A stretch of DNA of 58,168 nucleotides from an uncultured Desulfobacteraceae bacterium (GTDB lineage: Bacteria > Desulfobacterota > Desulfobacteria > Desulfobacterales > Desulfobacteraceae), in contig CAJWHT010000010.1 of NCBI GenBank assembly GCA_913041495.1, positions 1-58,168 of the forward strand, given 5' to 3'. Of the stretch, positions 6,991 through 16,584 are shown one piece after another (the first letter of the stretch is position 1; each line of letters begins with the position of its first letter). The position numbers were made by a program, and so were the translations under genes. The notes below the pieces were generated by a model that saw only the letters and a program-made list of their open reading frames with translations, ran no database searches and was not told where the DNA came from.

Positions 6991-8262
6991 TCAGTTTTCA
7001 TTTTTTTCCGTGGTTTCACCCGCGTCTGTTTCAGATAAAATCTCCTCTGGGCCGGCGTCTTCACGGGTTTCCACAAAACGGATGTGGATCCCTTCTTCGG
7101 AAACCTCTGCGATCTCAATGCCGAAGCCTTCAAAGGTTTTGAGAAGCACGGCATTGGCAAACTGCTCCGGGCTGCCCTTGTAGGTGATCTCCATGACGGC
7201 ATGGGAAGAGCCGATCTCCCTGGGCTGCATATTCTGAATGTCCCGGATATTCTGGAATCTGCGTTTCAGGGCCAGGAATCTGGGCAGAAAATTCTCGCCT
7301 TCAATGGCAACGTTAAAACTGTTTTCTTTTCTTAGGGTCTGGCTCCAGAACTGATCGATCTTTTGCATAAGTTCCTGGCCGGCGGCACCGGCAGCCTGGG
7401 TCAGGGCCTGGACAATGCCCTCTGCCTCTGTCTGACTTGTGGCCGTGGCGTTTGTCTTGGTATGGATGACGGCAGTTCCCGAGGCAAGATCATATCCCCG
7501 GATATCCACCACGGCGTCAAAGGCTTTTTCATCCCCCATCCGGTTAAAGGATTCTGACGCACCGGCCTTCCCGATAAACACCAGATCCGCTTTTAAGGCC
7601 CGCCCCAGGTCCATGGCCGCAGCTTCATCGTAAATGGAGGAAAAGGTGATATTGTAATAGGAGGGGTCGGGAAAATCCCGGCCCTTGACGGTAAAAGCCA
7701 CCCGGTTCCCGGTCAGCGCCTTTTTCAATTCGGTATCGGCCAGGGAGGTATAGGGTTCGGGATTGTTTCCCCACCAGTATTTGGGCAGGATGTCCTCGGG
7801 GGTCTGCTCGGCAATGAAAAAGAGTACCGTCGGCTTATCTTTTCCGGATTTGAGAATCCGTGCCTCCTGAAGCCGCCGCTCCAGCAGATCCAGGTTGATC
7901 TTTGATTCAACCCCAACCAGGTAGCTGTCCTTGTACTGGATGCTGTCCAGCACGCGGTAGGTGGTGACAAAGTCCCTGGCCCCCGGTAACAGGCGGTCGT
8001 AAAGGAATTCAAGATTCGAGGCAAACACCTGGCGGGAAACAATGGCGGCAAAGGCATTCTGAACGGCCTGGGACAAGGCCTGGTCCACCGCCCTTTTTTT
8101 CGCGGCGGTAATATTCTGCTTGTAGATCTTCTGCTGGCCGGTGGTCACGCCGGTGAGGACATCTGGGTTATCAGCGGCCTGAAGGGCCGGCGGCAGGAGG
8201 ATGCTGGCCGCGGCGAACAGCACCAGGGCCAGCCGGATCACGGAATGAATTGTCATGATCAT
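6991..8262 (-). CDS. Exported protein of unknown function, FlgT-like N-terminal pattern
   Basis: 423 residues. A signal peptide (IRLALVLFAAASILLPPALQA) is cleaved near residue 29. The mature N-terminus (GVTTGQQKIYKQNITAAKKRAVDQALSQAV, then a DxxxSYLVGVES strand) resembles the region of FlgT-like or SHS2/TPR-adjacent proteins that opens many deltaproteobacterial outer-membrane accessory proteins. The C-terminus is acidic and Glu-rich. The function is unknown; a periplasmic location is well supported. It is the last gene of the htpG operon, starting with an ATGA overlap on the polyprenyl synthase gene, so the two are probably translationally coupled. Confidence 0.7.
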   Translation of the reverse strand: MIMTIHSVIRLALVLFAAASILLPPALQAADNPDVLTGVTTGQQKIYKQNITAAKKRAVDQALSQAVQNAFAAIVSRQVFASNLEFLYDRLLPGARDFVTTYRVLDSIQYKDSYLVGVESKINLDLLERRLQEARILKSGKDKPTVLFFIAEQTPEDILPKYWWGNNPEPYTSLADTELKKALTGNRVAFTVKGRDFPDPSYYNITFSSIYDEAAAMDLGRALKADLVFIGKAGASESFNRMGDEKAFDAVVDIRGYDLASGTAVIHTKTNATATSQTEAEGIVQALTQAAGAAGQELMQKIDQFWSQTLRKENSFNVAIEGENFLPRFLALKRRFQNIRDIQNMQPREIGSSHAVMEITYKGSPEQFANAVLLKTFEGFGIEIAEVSEEGIHIRFVETREDAGPEEILSETDAGETTEKNEN

Positions 8263-9242
8263 ACCTTTCTTTGGATTGAGTAATCTGCTATCAGGCTCAA
8301 CAATGTTTTAGACGGGGAATCTTCAAAGGCGGACAGGGCCTTTATGGCGGTCTCCACATGACGAACGGCCCTTTTTTCGGTATAGGCAATGCCGCCAAGA
8401 TCTGAAATCTTATCCCTGAGCCCGGCAAAACGGTCCGGATCAAATTCGGAATCTTGAATCACCGACAGTATCCACTCCCGGTCGGCCGGTCCGGCATTGG
8501 CAAGGCTGTGGATCAAGGGCAGGGTCAGTTTGCCCTCCCGGATATCCGCTCCGGGATTTTTCCCCAACTCTTCGGCCGTGGCCGTATAATCCAAAAGATC
8601 ATCCGCCATCTGGAAGGCCATTCCCAGGTGGTACCCGTAATCCGTGAGTGCGGTTTCCTTCTTTTCCGGGGCATTGGCCACAATGGCGCCGCTTCTGCAG
8701 GCGCCCTGGATCAGGACGGCGGTCTTTCGTTCAATAATCCGGTTATACTCATCTTCTGTCAGATCCGGCCGGCCCTTGTTCTCCAACTGGTCAATCTCGC
8801 CCTGGGACATCTCCTGGGTAATCCGGGCAATGACGGAAATCACCTTGGGAGACCCGGTCCGTGCCGCAACATTCAGGGCACGGGCCAGGAGAAAATCACC
8901 TGTCAGGACCACCTTGGGGGCATCCCACCGGGTGTGGGCAGCCGGTTTCCCCCGGCGCATATCCGCCCCGTCCACCACGTCATCATGGAGCAGGGTGGCA
9001 GCATGGAGATATTCAAATATGGTGGAAAAAAGGATCTCCTCCCCTGTGGCGTAGCCACACATCCTTGCGGCATGGATCATAAGCAGAGGGCGCAACCTTT
9101 TTCCACCGGCAAAAAGCAGGTGGGAGGCAATTTCACGGACCAGTTCCAGGTTGGGTGACAGGTTCTCTTCAAGGGCGGCCTCCACCTGTTCAAGATCCGG
9201 CCCCACCATAGAGATGATTTGTTGTTTTATATCGGCAGTCAT
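8259..9242 (-). CDS. ispB: Polyprenyl (octaprenyl-type) diphosphate synthase
   Basis: 327 residues of the trans-isoprenyl diphosphate synthase fold. The first aspartate-rich motif is DDVVD at 87-91 (LLHDDVVDGADMRRG) and the second is DDLLD at 214-218 (QMADDLLDY). GGKRLRP near 46-52 binds isopentenyl diphosphate. The enzyme extends farnesyl or geranyl diphosphate with isopentenyl units to make the long side chain of menaquinone, the expected quinone here. Length and motifs fit IspB/HepT-type long-chain enzymes rather than the short-chain IspA; the exact chain length cannot be read off. It sits in the htpG-rimO operon with 4-base overlaps on both sides. Confidence 0.92.
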   Translation of the reverse strand: MTADIKQQIISMVGPDLEQVEAALEENLSPNLELVREIASHLLFAGGKRLRPLLMIHAARMCGYATGEEILFSTIFEYLHAATLLHDDVVDGADMRRGKPAAHTRWDAPKVVLTGDFLLARALNVAARTGSPKVISVIARITQEMSQGEIDQLENKGRPDLTEDEYNRIIERKTAVLIQGACRSGAIVANAPEKKETALTDYGYHLGMAFQMADDLLDYTATAEELGKNPGADIREGKLTLPLIHSLANAGPADREWILSVIQDSEFDPDRFAGLRDKISDLGGIAYTEKRAVRHVETAIKALSAFEDSPSKTLLSLIADYSIQRKV

Positions 9243-10573
9243 GCCTTCTCCCCGGCAATATCATATTCAAATGCGTCTGTTATTCTTACCTGAACAAGGG
9301 TCCCGATGTCCAGACCATCCGAATAAATAAAGGTGACCCCGTCCACTTCCGGGGCCTGGAAGGGGGTTCTGCCGATATAGACGCCCTCCTCCGGGCTTTC
9401 TTCGATCAATACGGGATAGATCTGCCCCAGATGACGCTCGTTCAAGGCTTCGGAGATCTTCGCCTGCTCCGCCATAATGGTGTCGTGGCGCTGTTCGGCG
9501 ACATCTTCGGGCACATGGTTCTTAAATCCGTGGGACTTGAGATCATCGGAATCCGAATAGGTAAATACCCCGAGGTGGTCAAATTTCACCTCCCGGATAA
9601 AATCCAGCAGGGTCTGAAACTCATCTTCGGTTTCACCGGGGAATCCAACGATCACTGTAGTTCTCAGACAGGCCTGCGGGTCCAGCCTTCGGATGGTTTT
9701 AAACAGGGTTATAAGATCTTGCCGGGTGTAGGGGCGCCCCATCCGCTTCAGGGTGGAAGAGGCGGCATGCTGAATGGGCACATCGTAGTAGGAACAGATG
9801 TTGGGATGCTTGTGCACCGCCCTGATGACGGCCTCATCCAGGGTTTTGGGATGGGTGTAGAGAAACCGTATCCAGGCGGATTTATCTTTTGCCTGCACCG
9901 CCTGTGCTAATTCATCCAGTACGGTGTCAAATCCTGAATCGCCTGCCAGGTCCTGGCCGTAGTCCGTGGTGTTCTCCGCTGTCAGGATGATTTCCTTCAC
10001 CCCAGCTTCCACCAGGGTGGCGGCTTCAGCGCAGATATCCGCCACAGGCCGGGACCGCTGCTTACCCCTAAGAGATGGGATGATGCAATAGGTGCAGTGG
10101 CGGTTACAGCCCTCGGAGACCTTGATGTAGGCAAAGCCCTGTGACAACAACTCACGGCTGTCTTCCAGATTCTGGAATGCCCGTTTATTGGGATCGGGAA
10201 ACAGGGTGAGCGCGGCAGTTTCCCCGCCTTCCACCGCTGCCACGATCTGTTCACAGGCGGCCGTTCCCAGAAAGGCATCCACTTCAGGCAGGCTTTTCAC
10301 CAGATCCGGATCATCCTTGTACCGCTGGGCCAGGCAGCCTGTGGCCACCAACCGTTTGCAGACGCCGTCTCTCTTGTATTCCGCCATGTCCAGAATGGTT
10401 TCAACCGCCTCGTCAGAGGCGGTTGAAATAAAGCCGCAGGTATTGACTATGATGGCATGGGCCTTGGCCGGATCACCTGTAATCTGATGTCCGGCCGCAG
10501 CCAGCTTGCCAAGCATGATCTCGCTGTCCACCTGGTTCCGCGAACAGCCCAGTGTTTCTAAGTATACGATCAT
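9239..10573 (-). CDS. rimO: Ribosomal protein S12 methylthiotransferase RimO
   Basis: 444 residues with the full RimO architecture: an N-terminal UPF0004 domain with three cluster cysteines (C10, C46, C80), a radical-SAM domain with C156-x3-C160-x2-C163 (GCNRHCTYC), and a C-terminal TRAM domain. The radical-SAM motif is followed by [12 protein letters not shown], the form typical of RimO rather than MiaB. The enzyme adds a methylthio group to an aspartate of ribosomal protein S12 using two [4Fe-4S] clusters. The stop and start codons overlap with htpG upstream (4 bases) and the polyprenyl synthase downstream (4 bases). Confidence 0.96.
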   Translation of the reverse strand: MIVYLETLGCSRNQVDSEIMLGKLAAAGHQITGDPAKAHAIIVNTCGFISTASDEAVETILDMAEYKRDGVCKRLVATGCLAQRYKDDPDLVKSLPEVDAFLGTAACEQIVAAVEGGETAALTLFPDPNKRAFQNLEDSRELLSQGFAYIKVSEGCNRHCTYCIIPSLRGKQRSRPVADICAEAATLVEAGVKEIILTAENTTDYGQDLAGDSGFDTVLDELAQAVQAKDKSAWIRFLYTHPKTLDEAVIRAVHKHPNICSYYDVPIQHAASSTLKRMGRPYTRQDLITLFKTIRRLDPQACLRTTVIVGFPGETEDEFQTLLDFIREVKFDHLGVFTYSDSDDLKSHGFKNHVPEDVAEQRHDTIMAEQAKISEALNERHLGQIYPVLIEESPEEGVYIGRTPFQAPEVDGVTFIYSDGLDIGTLVQVRITDAFEYDIAGEKA

Positions 10574-12492
10574 ATGGCTTTGGCCATAAGGTCGCCCAGA
10601 AGGGATGAAAAGCGGGCCGGATTTTCCAGTTTTCCGCCTTCGGAGATCACGGCAATATCATAGAGCAGATCGGAGTAATCCGTCAGCACCGGGTTGGTGG
10701 TGTCGGACTCGAACAGGCCCTTGATCTTTTCCATGACCGGATGGTTGATGTTTACTTCCATCACCCGTTTCTGCTCCGGGGTTTTCTGGCCGGAGGCTTT
10801 CATGATCTTTTCCATGTAAGCGCTCATGCCCCAGTCATCACCGGAAAGGCAGGAAACGGAATCCTTCAGGCGGTTGGAAACCACGACATCCTTGACCTTG
10901 TCTTCCAGTTTGCCCTTGAGGAAAGAGAGCAGTGCGGAGTATTCGTTCTTCTTGTCATCATCCACCTTCTCTACGTCAAGATCGCCCTTTTCCGCTGATT
11001 TGAGTTTCTTTTCCTTGTACTCGGTCAGGGACTGGACCACCCATTCGTCAATGGGGTCCACCATGAGGAGAACTTCGTAATCTTTGGCCTTGAGGGCTTC
11101 GAGAAGCGGAGAGTTGGCCAGAGACGTCAGGCTTTCACCGGTAAGGTAGTAAATCTCCTTCTGGTCCTCTTTCATGTTCTCGATATACTCGTCCAGGGTG
11201 ACGTAGTTGTCGCCGGACTTGGTGGTCTTGTACCGCAGCAGGGCGGCCAGGCGGTCTTTGTTGGCAAAATCCGTGGGGATACCGGCTTTCAGAGCCTGGG
11301 CGAATTCTTCGTAGAACTCGATGTACTTGTCCTTTTCCATGCCTTCCAGCACGCTGAAAACCTGCTTCACCAAATTTTTACGGATGTTTCTCACCAGGCG
11401 GTCTTCCTGGAGGATCTCACGGCTGACGTTGAGGTTCAGGTCCGGAGCATCCACGACGCCCTGGACAAATCCCAGGTATTCGGGCAAAAGTTCCTTGCAG
11501 TCATCCATGATGAAGACGCGCTTGCAATAAAGCTGCATCCCGTGTTTGCGTTCAGGACGGAACATATCAAAGGGGGCTTTTGAGGGGATGTACATCAGGA
11601 CTTCATACTCGGTGACCCCTTCAAACCGCTTGTGAATGATCTCCATGGGATCGTCCCAGTTGTGGGAGATATGCTTGTAGAATTCCTTGTGCTCTTCCTC
11701 GGTGACCTCATCCTTGGCCTTGGCCCAGATGGCCTTCATGGAGTTGAGGGTTTCGTCTTTTTTCACCTTGCGGAAGGTATCGCCCACGGGCTTGCCCTCG
11801 GAATCCTTGATGATTTCGTTTTCCGGAATGGGCTCGCTGGTTTCACAATTCATGATCACCGGATAGGTGACGAAATCGGAATGCTTTTTGACGATATTTT
11901 TGATGACGTACTCTTCGGTGAAATCCTGATCGCCTTCTTCCGCGTCTCTCAGATAAAGGGTAATCTCGGTGCCGCGTTTTTCCTTGTCGATCTCTTCAAC
12001 GGTGTAAGACCCTTTGCCGTCTGATTCCCAGCGGGTACCTTTTTCCTCACCCGGTGCCTTGGTATCCAGGCGGACCTTATCCGCAACGATGAAGGCAGAG
12101 TAAAAGCCGACGCCGAACTGGCCGATCAGTTCCGGGCTCAGGCCGGTTTCGTTCTTGGATTTTTCCAGGGCTTCCATGAAGGCGGCGGTACCGGACTGGG
12201 CGATGGTACCGATGTTTTCGTTGACCTCGTCAAAGGTCATGCCGATACCGTTGTCCGTGATGGTAAAGGTTTTGGCCTCTTTGTCCACGGCCAGCCGGAT
12301 ATGGAAATCCGTATCATCGGCGAACAACTCGGGCTCGGTCTGCTCTTTGAACCGGGCCTTGTCAATGGCGTCTGATGCATTGGAAATCAGCTCGCGGACA
12401 AAAATTTCCTGGTTTGAATAAAGTGAGTGAATGATCAAATGCAGCAACTGCTGAACTTCGGTTTTGAACTTGCGGGTTTTTTTAGCTCCCAT
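10570..12492 (-). CDS. htpG: Molecular chaperone HtpG (Hsp90)
   Basis: 640 residues, normal for bacterial Hsp90. The GHKL ATPase domain carries [23 protein letters not shown] and [17 protein letters not shown]. The middle domain has [23 protein letters not shown], and the C-terminal dimerisation domain ends near the stop. AGGAG precedes the ATG at 12492. It is the first gene of a four-gene operon (htpG, rimO, ispB-like, exported protein), with a promoter candidate at 12543-12573. HtpG remodels client proteins in the cytoplasm. No CIRCE element is visible upstream. Confidence 0.97.
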   Translation of the reverse strand: MGAKKTRKFKTEVQQLLHLIIHSLYSNQEIFVRELISNASDAIDKARFKEQTEPELFADDTDFHIRLAVDKEAKTFTITDNGIGMTFDEVNENIGTIAQSGTAAFMEALEKSKNETGLSPELIGQFGVGFYSAFIVADKVRLDTKAPGEEKGTRWESDGKGSYTVEEIDKEKRGTEITLYLRDAEEGDQDFTEEYVIKNIVKKHSDFVTYPVIMNCETSEPIPENEIIKDSEGKPVGDTFRKVKKDETLNSMKAIWAKAKDEVTEEEHKEFYKHISHNWDDPMEIIHKRFEGVTEYEVLMYIPSKAPFDMFRPERKHGMQLYCKRVFIMDDCKELLPEYLGFVQGVVDAPDLNLNVSREILQEDRLVRNIRKNLVKQVFSVLEGMEKDKYIEFYEEFAQALKAGIPTDFANKDRLAALLRYKTTKSGDNYVTLDEYIENMKEDQKEIYYLTGESLTSLANSPLLEALKAKDYEVLLMVDPIDEWVVQSLTEYKEKKLKSAEKGDLDVEKVDDDKKNEYSALLSFLKGKLEDKVKDVVVSNRLKDSVSCLSGDDWGMSAYMEKIMKASGQKTPEQKRVMEVNINHPVMEKIKGLFESDTTNPVLTDYSDLLYDIAVISEGGKLENPARFSSLLGDLMAKAI

Positions 12493-12542
12493 TTTTACTC
12501 CTGTTTGTTAATTTTTTTCACATGTTAATCCATATTTTTTAA

Positions 12543-12573
12543 ATTATAATTGTGGCAAAAAGACAATTGTCAA
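12543..12573 (-). promoter_or_regulatory. Sigma-70-type promoter of the htpG operon, with a palindrome over the -35 box
   Basis: On the minus strand TTGACA (12568-12573) and TATAAT (12543-12548) are both perfect hexamers with a 19-base spacer, slightly long. The perfect 10-base palindrome GACAATTGTC (12562-12571) overlaps the -35 box and could be an operator. The -10 is about 50 bases before the htpG start. The rest of the 12493-12803 gap shows only a short inverted repeat near 12700-12725 and no gene. Confidence 0.55.
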
Positions 12574-12803
12574 GGCAGCCGGGTAAAATTCAAACCACAT
12601 CCGGGTCAATGGCGAAATCAACATCTATACCGCAGGTTTTTCCCATAAAAGACCCCGTTTAAAATGATGGCCTTTCACCGGCCGTTGATGTAATATGGTA
12701 TCTGGTTCGAACTTTCACCGATACCAAACGCCTTCAACACCAGCGGTTTGTGCAAATAACGGGACGAAACCCTTCCGGTTTCAAAAGGAAGACAAACAAC
12801 CCT

Positions 12804-15356
12804 ATGGAACAAGGATTTCCTGAAAAGCCGGTTCGGATACGGACGAAAATAACCCTGCTGGCCCTGATCCTGGTGCTGATTTCAGGAACGGTCGTGGTTC
12901 TGGTTTTCCTTTCCGGCATAACCGAGTACCGGGCAGAACTTGAAAAAGAGCTTGAAAAACAGATCCATGCCGAAGTCGAACCCCTCATCTTATCCATGTA
13001 CCGCCTCTGCGACGCCATGCACAATGCCTCCCTGGTTCAGCGAAAACACGCACTGACCATCATGCGCCAACTGATGGACAAACATGGCACGGCCCGTCTG
13101 GGCCCCGCCCGTTCACAGGTAAACTATGTCTTTCCTTCCGGGCAGACCGGGACCACAATACTGCCGGAACTGTATCTGGGCAAAACACCGCTCCCACTGA
13201 ATCCGTCGGCCGATATCGCCACCCCGGTGGTGGACGAAATGATGCGTCTTACCGGATATCATTCCTCCATCATGCTCAGGATGAATGAACAGGGGGATTT
13301 CATCCGTGTGGCCACCTCCGTGGTCAAAGACGGCAGACGCCAGATCGGCGTCGTCCTGCCGGCCCTGGAGGAAGACGGCAGCCCGAACCCTTTTTCCAGG
13401 GATATTGTTGCGGGGAAGACCGCCGTGGGCAGAACCTATGTGGAAGACTATGTTTTTGTATCCTCAGCCCTTCCCCTGACAGACGGCGCAGGCAGTATCG
13501 TGGGACTCTACGGCCTGGGTATCCGCCAGGATCTCATGGAAAATCTTCGTAAGGTGTTCATGGATACCCCTGTGGGAAAAACAGGGTATTTTTTCATCCT
13601 GGGCACCAAAGGCCGGCAGAAGGGGCGGTATATCCTCTCCCAAAAGGGGCTGCGGGACAGGGAAAATATCTGGGACGTAAAAACCGAATCCGGAGAGTTC
13701 CCTGCCAGAAATGCCTATGACCTGACCCGGGACCTGCCCGCAGGAGACGTGGCCTGGCTGACCTATGACTGGCAGAACCCCGGGGACAACACCTCCAGAA
13801 AAAAATACGCCGCCCTGATGGCCTTCAGGCCCTGGGACTGGATCATCGGCGCCTCTGCCTATGAAGCGGATTTCATCGAAACCTCCCGCCACCTGGGCAG
13901 CCTGCTCACCCACATCCTTTACCGGGTCATCGGCTCGGTAATCCTTGTCCTGGCCTTTTCCGCCCTGGCCTGCTGGCTGCTGGGCAAACGCATCTCCGAT
14001 CCCCTGACCCGGGCCGTCTCTTTTGCCAAGGCCATCAGCCGGGGGACCTTTCCCGAACCCCTTGAGATCACCACCACCGATGAAACCGGACAGCTCGTGA
14101 ATGTCCTGAACACCATGTCCGGGAAACTGGAAGAGACCCAGCGGCAGCAACAGCGGGCAAAAGACGATTTGAGAACCCTGTACGAGGCCTCCAGAGACGC
14201 CCTTCTCATCATTCATGACGGTATCTTCATCGATTGTAACCAGGCCGCCCTGGATCTTTTCGGTACCCGGGCCAAAACGGATATCATCGGAAAGCAGCCG
14301 GAGATTCTCTCCCCGACTCACCAACCCTCCGGGGTGACATCCCAACAGCTTGCCCGCAAATATCTCGCCCAGACCCATGAGGTCGGCAGCTGCCGGTTTG
14401 AATGGCTGCACACCCGGATGGATGGCAGTCCTGTTTATACGGAAGTCCAGCTCACGGCCATGGACATCGGCGGACGCCAGATCGTTCACACGGCCATCCG
14501 TGACATCTCCCGGCGCAAGGAAATGGAGGAAATGATGATCCAGTCCGAAAAAATGATGTCCGTCGGCGGCCTGGCCGCAGGCATGGCCCACGAAATCAAC
14601 AATCCCCTGGCAGGTATGATCCAGAGCGCCCAGGTGATCCAGAACCGGTTTTCCAAGGATCTGCCTAAAAACAAGGAAGTTGCCCAATCCCTGAACATCC
14701 CCTTTTCAGCCATCCGGGATTATGCAAACCTGCGGGGAATAATGAAACAATTGTCCGCCATCCGGGATGCCGGAGACCGGGCCGCAAGGATTGTGGACAA
14801 TATGCTCTCCTTTAGCCGGGCAGAAACCTTGAGGGAACCCCGGGACATCTGCGACCTTCTGGACCGGACCGTTGAGCTGGCCCGGAACGATTACGATCTT
14901 AAAAAAAGATTTGATTTTCTCAATATCAAAATTGTCCGGGATTACCAGGACGGACTGCCCCCCGTGCCCTGCGAAGGCAACCAGATCCAGCAGGTCTTTT
15001 TCAACATCCTGAAAAACGGGGCAGAGGCAATGGCAGAGCATAATACGAGAGGAACACCCCCCTGTTTCACCCTCTGTGTCCGGCTGGCCGGAGATATGAT
15101 TTGCGTTTCCATCACGGATAACGGTCCGGGGATGCCTGACACCTTAAGAAAACGGATATTCGAACCCTTTTTCACCACCAAGCCCGTGGGGGTTGGAACG
15201 GGGCTTGGCTTATCCGTATCTTTTTTCATCGTCACCCGGAACCACGGCGGTGAACTCACCGTTTCCCCGGCCCCAGGCCAGGCCCCAAAAAACCAAGGAC
15301 AGGGCTGCCGGTTCACCGTAAAGCTTCCCTTGGTGGCACCCGAAAGACTGGCCTGA
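12804..15356 (+). CDS. Cache-HAMP-PAS sensor histidine kinase
   Basis: About 850 residues from the ATG at 12804; a GTG at 12750 would add 18. Transmembrane helix 1 is at about residues 17-36, followed by a large periplasmic Cache region to about 365, transmembrane helix 2 at 368-392, HAMP to about 445 and a PAS domain at 450-575. The HisKA phosphoacceptor is in GMAHEINNP (H near 596) and the HATPase domain carries N-box FFNILKNGAEAM, DNGPGMP and GVGTGLGLS. It senses an extracytoplasmic ligand and phosphorylates a response regulator. No receiver domain is attached and none is directly adjacent; the nearest REC domain is in the kinase at 16585. Confidence 0.9.
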   Translation: MEQGFPEKPVRIRTKITLLALILVLISGTVVVLVFLSGITEYRAELEKELEKQIHAEVEPLILSMYRLCDAMHNASLVQRKHALTIMRQLMDKHGTARLGPARSQVNYVFPSGQTGTTILPELYLGKTPLPLNPSADIATPVVDEMMRLTGYHSSIMLRMNEQGDFIRVATSVVKDGRRQIGVVLPALEEDGSPNPFSRDIVAGKTAVGRTYVEDYVFVSSALPLTDGAGSIVGLYGLGIRQDLMENLRKVFMDTPVGKTGYFFILGTKGRQKGRYILSQKGLRDRENIWDVKTESGEFPARNAYDLTRDLPAGDVAWLTYDWQNPGDNTSRKKYAALMAFRPWDWIIGASAYEADFIETSRHLGSLLTHILYRVIGSVILVLAFSALACWLLGKRISDPLTRAVSFAKAISRGTFPEPLEITTTDETGQLVNVLNTMSGKLEETQRQQQRAKDDLRTLYEASRDALLIIHDGIFIDCNQAALDLFGTRAKTDIIGKQPEILSPTHQPSGVTSQQLARKYLAQTHEVGSCRFEWLHTRMDGSPVYTEVQLTAMDIGGRQIVHTAIRDISRRKEMEEMMIQSEKMMSVGGLAAGMAHEINNPLAGMIQSAQVIQNRFSKDLPKNKEVAQSLNIPFSAIRDYANLRGIMKQLSAIRDAGDRAARIVDNMLSFSRAETLREPRDICDLLDRTVELARNDYDLKKRFDFLNIKIVRDYQDGLPPVPCEGNQIQQVFFNILKNGAEAMAEHNTRGTPPCFTLCVRLAGDMICVSITDNGPGMPDTLRKRIFEPFFTTKPVGVGTGLGLSVSFFIVTRNHGGELTVSPAPGQAPKNQGQGCRFTVKLPLVAPERLA

Positions 15357-15382
15357 CAAAGGAGGGGTTACAAAATGTTGAG

Positions 15383-16288
15383 TTACCTGAGCAATTGATC
15401 CGTTGTGCCATCAAACAAGGGGGCCGGATCCACAAGCTGCCCCTGCACGGATACGGACAGATGAAGATGGGGGCCTGTGGCCCGTCCCGTCCGGCCTGCC
15501 CGCCCGATCACCTGTCCCCGTTTCACCGTATCCCACTGGGCGACCTCAAAGGTGTTCAAATGAAAATAAAGAGAAATCACCCCGTTGCCGTGGTCGATGT
15601 ACACGGAGTTTCCGGCATAATAATGGGATTCCGCCAGGACAACACGGCCGGCGGCGATGGCTTCAACGGCCGTACCCACCGGTGCCCTGAAGTCAAGTCC
15701 CCGGTGCGGATTTTTAGGTTTACCGTTCAGTATCCGCTGAAGGCCGTAGGCACTGGTGGTTTTTCCTCCCACCGGCCGGTGTAAGGGCAGCCGCCACAAC
15801 CGCTGATCCGACCAGGTATTCTTGGCCTTTTGGGTCCGCACCCGTTCCCCCTTGATCCGTTCCAGCACCTTTGCCGGCGGGGTCACCATCTTTGACGGCA
15901 GGGTCAGCTCCTGGCGGGGATAGGACTTGTCAACGATCGTTACCTTTCGCTGCTGAACCGTCTCCTTGCCGCCAACCCATGCCCGCACCAATAATGCTTT
16001 GGGGCCAGCCTTTATTGTCAGGACATCCGTTCCCAGCATGGCCACGGCGACATGGCGGCCGTTCCACTGAGACACCGAGGGCACCACCACCCGCCCCATC
16101 CAGTGAATCGAAATTCGGTCAAAGGCCTGATCCGATGTCAGCCGCACCAGGAAAGGCTGTCCAACGCCTGCACGGGCCGGATGGGCAATGGTAACCACAG
16201 GGACATCAGAGATTTTTTTTTCTGCAAAGCCTATCACGGGCATAAACAGACATATAAACAGGATCATTATCCGGATGTATCGATTCAA
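15383..16288 (-). CDS. Exported M23-family metallopeptidase
   Basis: 301 residues. A signal peptide (IRIMILFICLFMPVIGFA) leads to an all-beta N-terminal region and then a C-terminal M23 (LytM/peptidase) domain from about residue 185. The zinc motifs are HRGLDF (HxxxD type) and GPHLHLSV (HxH). M23 enzymes cut peptide cross-links in peptidoglycan; both metal motifs are intact, so activity is likely. It converges on the upstream histidine kinase gene with a 26-base gap and is divergent from the next kinase, separated by 296 bases in which I see no gene or clear signal. Confidence 0.9.
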   Translation of the reverse strand: MNRYIRIMILFICLFMPVIGFAEKKISDVPVVTIAHPARAGVGQPFLVRLTSDQAFDRISIHWMGRVVVPSVSQWNGRHVAVAMLGTDVLTIKAGPKALLVRAWVGGKETVQQRKVTIVDKSYPRQELTLPSKMVTPPAKVLERIKGERVRTQKAKNTWSDQRLWRLPLHRPVGGKTTSAYGLQRILNGKPKNPHRGLDFRAPVGTAVEAIAAGRVVLAESHYYAGNSVYIDHGNGVISLYFHLNTFEVAQWDTVKRGQVIGRAGRTGRATGPHLHLSVSVQGQLVDPAPLFDGTTDQLLR

Positions 16289-16584
16289 AGCACCAACTTC
16301 CTTTCACCTGCCCGTTCCGGGGCGGTTTTTGCGTTTAATCATTTGCCTTGCTCCCGGATCTATTGTAATTTACTAGAATACATTATCCGGCAAACAGCAG
16401 CGTCCGAATTCTAATTGATTCCCGGGGAATCGACAACAGGAAAGCACAAAGATACGAAAACACAAGTATTGGCTGCCATCCGGCAGGAGTGCGATTTGTA
16501 TGAGATTATGCCAGCAGGGACGTTGATTCGCGAACCTTTAAATCAGTTGCGCAGACAACACCGCTTCACCATAAGGATCAGCCC

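Noticed and set aside
13464-14687. A 407-codon open frame on the minus strand opposite the Cache-HAMP-PAS kinase.
   Set aside because: It lies wholly antisense to a kinase with all domain motifs, has Gly/Pro-rich shadow composition and no ribosome-binding site or family match.
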